64,000 bases of DNA from Arthrobacter humicola (GTDB lineage Bacteria; Actinomycetota; Actinomycetes; Actinomycetales; Micrococcaceae): positions 22,004 to 86,003 of the forward strand of contig NZ_JAFKON010000014.1 of NCBI RefSeq assembly GCF_022803015.1, in the 5' to 3' direction. How positions within the stretch are numbered: position 1 is the stretch's first letter; each line of letters opens with the position of its first letter. Positions 58,158 through 64,000 of this stretch are shown here, one piece after another. A program made the position numbers and the translations under genes. A model generated the notes under the pieces. It was not told the DNA's origin and did no database searches. It saw only the letters and a program-made list of their open reading frames with translations.

Positions 58158-59090
58158 ATGGCGAATGTCTTGGAGATGGTCGGCGTTGTGAAGCGGTTCG
58201 GGCCCGTGGTTGCCTTGAATGGGTTGGATTTTTCAGTCGAGGCGGGCGAGGTCCACGGCTTCCTCGGACCGAACGGCTCCGGCAAATCGACCACGATTCG
58301 CCTGCTGCTGGGCATGCTTCGCGCCAATGCTGGCTCCATCCGGGTGCTGGGCCTTGACCCGTGGCGCGACGTCTCGAGCCTCCACCGGCGCCTGGCCTAC
58401 GTCCCCGGGGATGTGGCGTTGTGGCCCAACCTGACCGGCGGAGAAGTGATCGACCTCCTCGGCCGGCTCCAGGGCGGCCAGGACCTGGCCCGGCGGGCCC
58501 AGCTGTTGGAGCTCTTCGACCTCGATCCGACCAAGAAGTCCCGGGCCTACTCCAAAGGCAACCGGCAGAAAGTGGCCCTGGTCGCTGCCCTGGCCACCGA
58601 CGCTGAGCTGTTCCTGCTGGACGAGCCCACCAGCGGACTGGACCCCCTGATGGAGGAGGCCTTCCGCGGCTGTATCCGGGAACTGCGGAACCAGGGCCGC
58701 ACGGTACTGCTCAGCAGCCATATCCTCAGCGAGGCCGAAGCACTTTCGGACCGCGTGAGCATCATCCGTGAGGGCCGGGTGGTGGAGACGGGGCGGCTCG
58801 ATGAACTCAGGCACCTGACCCGTACCTCCGTCACTGCCGATGTCGCGGTGGTACCGGCGGGCTTGGATGCCCTGCCAGGCGTTCACGACGTCGTCGTCAG
58901 GAACCACCGCGTCAGCGCCCAAGTGGAACCGTCCGGCCTGGCCCCGTTCATGCGGGCGCTGACCGACGCGGGACTCGTCGCGCTGACCAGCCAGCCGCCC
59001 ACTCTGGAGGATCTCTTCCTCCGCCACTATGGCGCGGCGGTGCCCGTGGCCGCGGCCGGGTCGAGCAGCGGACGCACCGCCGATGCGTGA
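58158..59090 (+). CDS. ABC transporter ATP-binding protein (antibiotic-export type)
   Basis: 310-aa ABC ATPase. Walker A GPNGSGKST (about 39-47), signature YSKGNRQKV (a KGxxQ variant at about 131-139), Walker B LFLLDEPTSGLD (about 151-162) and switch SSHILSEAEAL. The C-terminal 85 residues form the regulatory domain seen in DrrA/TnrB2-like exporters. The ATG at 58158 is chosen over GTG at 58149. It overlaps the permease gene by 8 nt, so the two make one exporter. Confidence 0.9.
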   Translation: MANVLEMVGVVKRFGPVVALNGLDFSVEAGEVHGFLGPNGSGKSTTIRLLLGMLRANAGSIRVLGLDPWRDVSSLHRRLAYVPGDVALWPNLTGGEVIDLLGRLQGGQDLARRAQLLELFDLDPTKKSRAYSKGNRQKVALVAALATDAELFLLDEPTSGLDPLMEEAFRGCIRELRNQGRTVLLSSHILSEAEALSDRVSIIREGRVVETGRLDELRHLTRTSVTADVAVVPAGLDALPGVHDVVVRNHRVSAQVEPSGLAPFMRALTDAGLVALTSQPPTLEDLFLRHYGAAVPVAAAGSSSGRTADA

Positions 59091-60675
59091 AACGTTGGCG
59101 GGGACCGGAGTCCTGATCAGGCTCGGGCTCCGCCGCGACCGATGGCTGTTGCCGGCGTGGATCGCCGGATTCGCCGCGACAACGTATTCAACCGCGGTGG
59201 CCGGCGCCGAGCTCTACCCCGATGTGGGGAGCCGGGTCGAGGCCGCGACGGCCCTGAATGCCACGGCCTCGCTCGTGGCCCTCTTCGGCAGGGTCTACGA
59301 CCCCACGTCCCTCGGTGCCCTGTCCCTCATCAAGTACACGGCGTTCATGGCTGCTATCCTCGCCGTCCTGATGGTGTTCATCACCGTCCGACATACCCGC
59401 AGCGACGAAGAGTCCGGGCGGCTCGAGCTCCTGGGCGGCGGCCGGATGGGCCGCGACGCGCCGCTCGCGGCCGCCCTCACCATCAGCTTCGGAGCCAGCA
59501 TTGTCCTGGGGCTGGTCACGGCGGTGTCTTTGGCCGCCGGCGGACTTCCGGCCGCCGGCTCGATTGCGTTCGGACTGGGCTGGGCTGCCACCGGCATGGC
59601 GTTCAGCGCCGTGGCCGGGGTCACCGCCCAGCTGACGGCCAGCGCACGGGCGGCCACGGGAATGAGCCTCGGCGTCGTTGCCGTGACCTATGCGCTGCGG
59701 GCGGTGGGGGACCTCGCCGAACCGGGGCCCTCCGCGCTGTCCTGGCTTTCGCCGATCGGCTGGAATCAGCAGATCCGGGCCTTCGCCGGGGACCAGTGGT
59801 GGGTGCTCGCCCTGCCACTGGCGCTGTGCGCCTTACTCGTGCCCGTGGCCCTGGCACTCCGCGCCCGTCGGGACCTCGGCTCCGGCCTGCGCCAGGAGCG
59901 CCCCGGCCCGGCTCGCGGCTCGCTCCGCGGGGTTGGGGACCTCGCTGTGCGGCTCCAGTTCCGGCTGCTGGCGGCCTGGGCGGTCGCCTTCGTGGTGTTC
60001 GGCGTGGTGATCGGGTCGCTGGCCGGCAACGTCACGGACTTGTTGAGTTCGCCCAACGCGCAGGACCTGATCATGATGCTGGGCGGAACCCAGGCCATGA
60101 CGGACGCCTTCATTGCAGCGGAGATCAGCATCATGGGACTGCTGGCCGCTGCCTACGGACTGTCCGCGGCCAGCCGGCTCCGTGACGAGGAGACCGACGG
60201 CCACGTCGAGGCACTGCTGGGCACCGCCACCACCCGGCCGCGGTGGGCGACCAGCCATTTCGCCCTGGCCCTGGCCGGCGTCGCCGTGCTCATGCTGCTG
60301 GCGGGAGTGTCGGTCGGGGCCGGCGCAGCCACCGTCCTGGCCGATGCCAACCAACTCGGCCGCGTCACACTGGCCGCTGCCGCCCAGATCCCCGCGGCCT
60401 GGGTCATGACCGCGGCGGTGCTGGCGGTGTTCGGCTGGGCGCCCCGGCTCACCGGGACGGTCTGGGCCCTGCTGCTGCTCTTCGTCGCGCTTGGTGAGTT
60501 TGGCGTGCTGTGGAATGCCCCGGAGTGGCTGATGGAGCTCTCCCCGTTCCGGCACTCGCCGCTGCTGCCCCTGGATTCCGGCGCCGTCGGGCCGTTGCTC
60601 GGACTTACGGTGACTGCCGCGGCGCTCGCCGCGCTGGGGTACGCCGGCTGGCGCCGCCGGGATCTGGCCCCGTGA
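59083..60675 (+). CDS. ABC-2 type exporter permease (polyketide/tetronasin-type)
   Basis: 530-aa membrane protein with about 12 hydrophobic segments in two halves (begin LRRDRWLLPAWIAGFAATTYSTAVAGAELYP and LQFRLLAAWAVAFVVFGVVIGSL), like the TnrB3-type permeases found beside antibiotic-export ATPases. The conserved MVFITVRHTRSDEESGRLELLGGGRMGRDAPL and RDEETDGHVEALLGTATTRPRWA segments are its repeat motifs. Substrate unknown; no biosynthetic genes nearby. ATG at 59083 overlaps the ATPase stop. Confidence 0.88.
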   Translation: MRETLAGTGVLIRLGLRRDRWLLPAWIAGFAATTYSTAVAGAELYPDVGSRVEAATALNATASLVALFGRVYDPTSLGALSLIKYTAFMAAILAVLMVFITVRHTRSDEESGRLELLGGGRMGRDAPLAAALTISFGASIVLGLVTAVSLAAGGLPAAGSIAFGLGWAATGMAFSAVAGVTAQLTASARAATGMSLGVVAVTYALRAVGDLAEPGPSALSWLSPIGWNQQIRAFAGDQWWVLALPLALCALLVPVALALRARRDLGSGLRQERPGPARGSLRGVGDLAVRLQFRLLAAWAVAFVVFGVVIGSLAGNVTDLLSSPNAQDLIMMLGGTQAMTDAFIAAEISIMGLLAAAYGLSAASRLRDEETDGHVEALLGTATTRPRWATSHFALALAGVAVLMLLAGVSVGAGAATVLADANQLGRVTLAAAAQIPAAWVMTAAVLAVFGWAPRLTGTVWALLLLFVALGEFGVLWNAPEWLMELSPFRHSPLLPLDSGAVGPLLGLTVTAAALAALGYAGWRRRDLAP

Positions 60676-60792
60676 GCGGGCCAGAACAGCCACTACTCGC
60701 CAATAGGGGGCAGCGGTAATATCAGATTCGAGAGTTCTTGGCGCATTCCGGCACTGACGGGACGCCACTCTCGGGCCGGGTCGGAGGGCGGG

Positions 60793-61524
60793 ATGCAGGA
60801 CGCATACGGGCTATATACCCCGACCACGCTGGTGGAAATCGGGCTTCTGCTGGCGACATTTATCCTCTGCTCCCTGATTGGCACTGAGCGGCAGGTCCGG
60901 CAAAAGGTCGCTGGCTACCGCACCCACGTCCTGGTCGGGCTCGGATCGTGCACGTTCACCCTGATCTCCGCCTACGGCTTCGCCGCCGCGCTGGCGCCCG
61001 GGGCCACCATGGACCCGTCCCGTATTGCAGCCCAAATCGTCAGCGGCATCGGCTTCCTCGGTGCCGGGGTGATTTTCAAGGGACGGAACGTGGTCCGCGG
61101 CCTGACGACGGCCGCCAGCATTTGGGTTTCTGCCGCCGTCGGCATGGCGTGCGGGGCCGGAATGCTGTCCCTGGCTGTTTCGCTGACGGCTTTCCACCTC
61201 ATCACGTTGTACGTCGTTTCTCCCGTGATCAGGAAGATCCCGACCCCCGACGCCCACCGGGTCCTGCACCTGGGCTATGACGACAACCGGGGCGTGCTGC
61301 GGCAAGTGTTGGAGATCGCCACGAATATGGGGTTCAGCTCGTCGATCCTGAGCATCAATAAGGCGGGCGATGAACAAAAGCCGATCGTCCTCATGGACAT
61401 CCGCTTCCATGGTCATCTTCCGCTGCGGGAACTCGTCCCCTACCTCCTGGATGTGCCCGGCGTGCAGAGTGTGACCGTTCGCGGCACCGATCCGAACGAG
61501 GACGACGACGATCCCAGCGCCTGA
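60793..61524 (+). CDS. MgtC/SapB family membrane protein
   Basis: 243-aa protein. Four or five N-terminal membrane segments (residues about 15-150) carry the family text LIGTERQVRQKVAGYRTHVLVGLGS and SGIGFLGAGVIFKGRNVVRGLTTAASIWVSAAVGMACG. The C-terminal 80 residues are an ACT-like soluble domain (LRQVLEIATNMGFSSSILSINKAG...VPGVQSVTVRG). MgtC relatives help adapt to low Mg2+ or acid. No M-box riboswitch is evident upstream. The C-terminus ends in an acidic run. Confidence 0.92.
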   Translation: MQDAYGLYTPTTLVEIGLLLATFILCSLIGTERQVRQKVAGYRTHVLVGLGSCTFTLISAYGFAAALAPGATMDPSRIAAQIVSGIGFLGAGVIFKGRNVVRGLTTAASIWVSAAVGMACGAGMLSLAVSLTAFHLITLYVVSPVIRKIPTPDAHRVLHLGYDDNRGVLRQVLEIATNMGFSSSILSINKAGDEQKPIVLMDIRFHGHLPLRELVPYLLDVPGVQSVTVRGTDPNEDDDDPSA

Positions 61525-61596
61525 GAACCCCAGCAAGCACGCCGCCGAGACTCCCGTGACTGGCGCACGCTGATTGAAGCCGTTCGGGATGACCGT

Positions 61597-61608
61597 TAGA
61601 GTCTGCGG
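61597..61608 (+). promoter_or_regulatory. -10 box of a leaderless GNAT transcript
   Basis: TAGAGT (61597-61602) plus 6 nt leads directly to ATG at 61609; the same hexamer and spacing occur at 52478. Confidence 0.5.
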
Positions 61609-62151
61609 ATGACCGAGAACAGCGTCGCTTTGACGGATACCGTGTGCGTGCGGGTGCTGCGCAGGTCCGACGCCGGGCCCCTGGCCGACGCCTACCGGCG
61701 GAACCGGGAGCACCTGGCGCCCTGGGAACCGCTGCGGTTTGAGGAATTCTTCACCGCAGAGGGACAGGCCGCCAGCATTGAATCCAAGCTCGGGTTGTTC
61801 ATCGCGGGAACGGACGTGCCCTGGGTCCTCGTGGAAGGCTCCCGCATCATCGGGGTGATCAACCTCAGCGGGATTGTCCGGGGACCATTCCTCAGCGCCC
61901 ACCTCGGCTACTGGGTGGACAAGGACATGACGGGGCGGGGAATTGGCTCGGCCGCGGTGGAGTTCGCCCTGCAGACCGCGCGCAACGAACTGGGGCTGCA
62001 CCGGCTGCAGGCCTCAACCCTCCCGCACAACGCCGCGTCCCAGCGGATCCTGAAGCGCGCTGGCTTTGAGGAGATCGGCCTGGCAGTCCAGTACCTTCGG
62101 ATTGCCGGATCCTGGCAGGACCACATCCTGTTCCAGCGGATACTGTTCTGA
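61609..62151 (+). CDS. GNAT family N-acetyltransferase (RimJ-like)
   Basis: 180-aa acetyltransferase. The acetyl-CoA site appears as GYWVDKDMTGRGIGSAAVEFAL (Q/RxxGxG/A type, about 104-125), and RLQASTLPHNAASQRILKRAGFEEIG is the typical RimJ/RimL end. The N-terminal RNREHLAPWEP is also characteristic. Protein or small-molecule substrate unknown. The stop overlaps the next ATG as TGATG. Confidence 0.9.
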   Translation: MTENSVALTDTVCVRVLRRSDAGPLADAYRRNREHLAPWEPLRFEEFFTAEGQAASIESKLGLFIAGTDVPWVLVEGSRIIGVINLSGIVRGPFLSAHLGYWVDKDMTGRGIGSAAVEFALQTARNELGLHRLQASTLPHNAASQRILKRAGFEEIGLAVQYLRIAGSWQDHILFQRILF

Positions 62152-62363
62152 TGGCTGATATTCCGGTTGCACCCGGTCCGGCTGGACCAGGTCCCGATTC
62201 ACCAGTCCGGGCCGACGTGGACGCCATAGCGGCGGAGGGACTGAGCCGCGGCTGGGCGGAATTATTTCCGGACAAGTATCCGCACGCAGGCGGCCCCGCC
62301 CACTTCGCCGCCTACCTCGTGAATGCGGACGGCTACGAAGTGGAGCTGATTGCTGCGGGCTGA
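62151..62363 (+). pseudogene. Probable C-terminal remnant of a VOC/glyoxalase protein
   Basis: A 70-aa frame translationally coupled (TGATG) to the acetyltransferase. The last 40 residues (GWAELFPDKYPHAGGPAHFAAYLVNADGYEVELIA) match the final strand region of VOC/glyoxalase family proteins, which are normally 120-140 aa. The first 30 residues are Pro/Ala/Gly-rich and unrelated. It most likely represents a truncated gene; expression as a small protein cannot be excluded. Confidence 0.5.
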
Positions 62364-62376
62364 TGGCGCCGGTGCC

Positions 62377-62811
62377 CTACGGATTGGTTGTCGGAGGTGC
62401 CTGCTCGGCCTTCAGTTCCTCGCCGTGGGCGATGATCGCGTAGATGATCAGCACGTCCATGGCGATGACGATGACGGACCACCACGGCTGCTGCGGAATG
62501 AGCATCAGTTGAACAACCGCACTGAAGCCGGCAACGACGACGCCAACGACTCGAGCCCACGTAGCGCCGGCGAAGAGCGCGACGGCGGTGAGGATCAAGA
62601 GCGCCCCGAGGGCGACATTCCACCAGCCCCACCCCTTCGCATCGAAGAGGAACAGGGTTCCCGGGGTCGACAAATAGTAGGTGTCGGGTCCGGTGAGCGC
62701 GACGAGGCCTTGAAGGCCGCTGAAAACGCCGTTGATGATCAGAATGACTCCGGCGAAACGGACCCAACCGGTCCAGCCGGTCGCAGTGACAGGGTGATGG
62801 GCAGTACTCAT
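62377..62811 (-). CDS. DUF7144-type membrane protein
   Basis: 144-aa membrane protein with four hydrophobic segments (about 18-38, 62-82, 88-107 and 112-128). GWVRFAGVILIINGVFSGLQGLVAL, GWGWWNVALGALLILTAVALFAGATWARVVGV and WWSVIVIAMDVLIIYAIIAHG match the small membrane family common in actinobacteria. Function unknown. It is divergent from the peptidase gene, with a 182-nt region between them. Confidence 0.8.
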   Translation of the reverse strand: MSTAHHPVTATGWTGWVRFAGVILIINGVFSGLQGLVALTGPDTYYLSTPGTLFLFDAKGWGWWNVALGALLILTAVALFAGATWARVVGVVVAGFSAVVQLMLIPQQPWWSVIVIAMDVLIIYAIIAHGEELKAEQAPPTTNP

Positions 62812-62960
62812 AGTGTCGACCGCTTTCCGTTGAATGCTCTGCCGTCGGCCTCATGGTCGGCGCAGTCGTGGGGTGAAGCTAGTACCGATTCCGATTATGT
62901 TCCTCGCAGTCCGGGCCGGTCAATCGCTACAGGTCCTCGGAGCTGCCCGCGCCGGGCTCA

Positions 62961-62993
62961 TTGCGATTGCCGTGGATCCGGGTACGTTGAACC
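62961..62993 (+). promoter_or_regulatory. Promoter of the peptidase S51-like gene
   Basis: TTGCGA (62961-62966), a 16-bp spacer and TACGTT (62983-62988) precede ATG at 62994 by 5 nt, suggesting a leaderless or nearly leaderless transcript. Confidence 0.4.
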
Positions 62994-63722
62994 ATGACCA
63001 TCCTGCTTGTTGGCGGCGGCCCGGACACCGTAACCGCAGCTGCCGTCTTCGACCGCTTCGTCAGGGAACTCCGGCACCGGGCCTCCGGCAGGGTTCCGCG
63101 CGTCGCTGTGGTTCTCTTTGACCATGAGGGCAGCTCGGAATATTTCCTGCCTGCCTATGTGGATCCGCTGCAGTCCCGGACAGCCTGCGAGGTCGTCCCG
63201 GTCCTCCTCGGCTCCAACCGGGGCGCGGACCCTGCCGCGTTCGACGACGTCGACGGCATCGTCGTCGGGGGCGGGCCGACGCCGGGCTACCTGGAAGGCT
63301 TGCTGCCGTCCGCGCAGCCCATCCGCAGTCTGGTCTCCGACGGTGTGCCGTATATGGGATTCTCAGCCGGCGCGATGGTGGCGCCGGTACGGGCGATCGT
63401 GGGCGGCTACCGGATCCGCGGCACCGAGGTCTGCCCGGCGGATTGGTCGGAGGGTCTGGAAGAAGTGGAGATCCGCGACGGGCTGGGCCTGGTGCCTTTC
63501 GCCGTCGACGTGCACGCCGCCCAGGCGGGAACCCTCGGCCGGGCCGTTGGGGCGGTCGCAAAAGGCCTTGTGGACCGCGCGGTCGCCGTGGATGAGAACA
63601 CTGCCCTGGTCCTGCACCACGCGGACCTGGAGGAGCTGGACGTGATCGGCACCGGGAACTGCTGGACGATTCGCGGCGTTGGCACCAAGGCCACCGTCTC
63701 GGTTCTGTCGGCGCACAGCTGA
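62994..63722 (+). CDS. Peptidase S51/cyanophycinase-like protein
   Basis: 242-aa protein of the class I glutamine-amidotransferase-like superfamily, S51 group. The nucleophile elbow GFSAGAM (Ser about 124) follows the typical VDGIVVGGGPTPGYLEGL segment. ILLVGGGPDTVTAAAVFDRFV begins the fold. Relatives cleave N-terminal Asp-X dipeptides or cyanophycin; substrate here unknown. The stop lies about 20 nt before the IS110-type element's first structure. Confidence 0.85.
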   Translation: MTILLVGGGPDTVTAAAVFDRFVRELRHRASGRVPRVAVVLFDHEGSSEYFLPAYVDPLQSRTACEVVPVLLGSNRGADPAAFDDVDGIVVGGGPTPGYLEGLLPSAQPIRSLVSDGVPYMGFSAGAMVAPVRAIVGGYRIRGTEVCPADWSEGLEEVEIRDGLGLVPFAVDVHAAQAGTLGRAVGAVAKGLVDRAVAVDENTALVLHHADLEELDVIGTGNCWTIRGVGTKATVSVLSAHS

Positions 63723-63743
63723 TATGAGTTGAGTCTGTCCTTC

Positions 63744-63842
63744 ACAAACACCTCCGGAGATGTCAGGACGGGATGTATCAGATTCCTTTGAGGACCTGAG
63801 GTTGATCCGCGGGATCCTCCCGACACCTTCGGAGGTGTTTGT
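63744..63842 (+). other. Non-coding 5' region of an IS110-type element with long inverted repeat
   Basis: ACAAACACCTCCG (63744-63756) is complementary to CGGAGGTGTTTGT (63830-63842), and pairing continues inward with mismatches (GATGTC with GACACC). The right arm ends 1 nt before the transposase ATG. The loop contains a smaller GATCC-GCG-GGATC stem (63813-63825 region). In IS110-group elements the region before the recombinase gene encodes the bridge RNA, so this is a candidate. Confidence 0.5.
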
Positions 63843-63843
63843 T

Positions 63844-64000
63844 ATGTCTGTTCAGGGCGTGGTGACCGGTGATTCACCCGTTGTTGTTGCTGTCGACGTT
63901 GGCAAGAGGACGGTCGCGTTGTCGGTCACCGATGCCGCCCGGCATCGCCTGTTGGGTCCGGTGGACTTCGAGATGACCGGACGGGGCCTGGACGGGATCC
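63844..64000 (+). mobile_element. IS110-family transposase, 5' part (runs off window)
   Basis: ATG at 63844 opens a frame that continues to the edge (52 codons). PVVVAVDVGKRTVALSVTDAAR is the N-terminal strand of the RuvC-like DEDD domain of IS110-type transposases, with the first catalytic Asp in AVDVGK. Length, target site and right end lie outside the window. Confidence 0.8.

Noticed and set aside
60676..60792. Mg2+ riboswitch (M-box) before the MgtC gene
   Set aside because: The 117-nt region is too short and shows none of the expected paired elements.
1..64000. CRISPR arrays, prophage or integrase genes
   Set aside because: No regularly spaced identical repeats beyond short tandem units, and no phage or integrase motifs were found. 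The only mobile element is the IS110-type end.

Overview
The window comes from a high-GC actinobacterium, most likely a member of the Micrococcaceae close to Arthrobacter or Pseudarthrobacter. The evidence is strong G/C third-position bias, many GTG starts, many apparently leaderless genes (a -10 box about 6 to 7 nt before the start codon), menaquinone genes, and typical actinobacterial families (DUF1206, PucR, CynX, furA-katA, DUF779 beside aldehyde dehydrogenase, DinB/DUF664). The assignment is by gene content and style; no rRNA gene is present.

Layout. 1-1.6 kb: amino-acid ABC importer (permease cut by the window edge). 1.8-6.7 kb: menaquinone block (isochorismate synthase, MenG methyltransferase, MenJ-like reductase, polyprenyl diphosphate synthase). 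7-9.3 kb: AbiEi-like/DUF559 protein, SUKH-like protein, TRIC channel. 9.3-21.8 kb: an assimilatory sulfur island: sirohydrochlorin chelatase, sulfite reductase-cysH-cysD-cysN, ssuABC sulfonate importer, fused siroheme synthase, and a ferredoxin-NADP reductase that could supply electrons. 21.9-31.4 kb: topoisomerase IB, membrane proteins, PPK2 plus P-type ATPase, GntR plus CynX. 31.5-36 kb: PucR with putrescine/GABA catabolism (aminobutyraldehyde dehydrogenase, GabT). 36-43.5 kb: lipoprotein, universal stress protein, methyltransferase/GGDEF-EAL/STAS-like overlapping operon, RarD, second Fpr paralogue. 43.5-48.8 kb: GAF regulator, acetaldehyde dehydrogenase, DUF779 protein, APC permease. 48.9-56.7 kb: TetR, DUF2461, furA-katA with its operator, MFS exporter, HtpX, YajQ, tRNA-Tyr, LysM lipoprotein. 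56.8-63.7 kb: DinB, DUF1810, antibiotic-type ABC exporter, MgtC, GNAT, a VOC remnant, S51 peptidase. 63.7 kb to the end: the 5' end of an IS110-type element.

The most striking signal is regulatory. The three sulfur transcription units (sulfite reductase operon, ssu operon, siroheme synthase) share one promoter design to the base: four 5-nt elements (GTGAC/GTTKC type) at an exact 10-bp period, then 7 nt, a TTG-type -35, an 18-bp spacer, a TANNGT -10, 6 nt, and an ATG at the expected transcription start. This alternating direct-repeat layout resembles sites of OmpR/PhoB-fold regulators such as GlnR, PhoP or NnaR, but with a 10-bp period and an unknown regulator that is not encoded here. Two transcription units also appear to start with tiny leaderless ORFs (22 codons before ssuA; 10 codons overlapping the topoisomerase IB start).

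Other recurring features are 15-nt in-frame tandem repeats at the termini of four unrelated proteins, several long intrinsic-terminator hairpins (two from one related family), and a palindrome pair that expands the CysD N-terminus.
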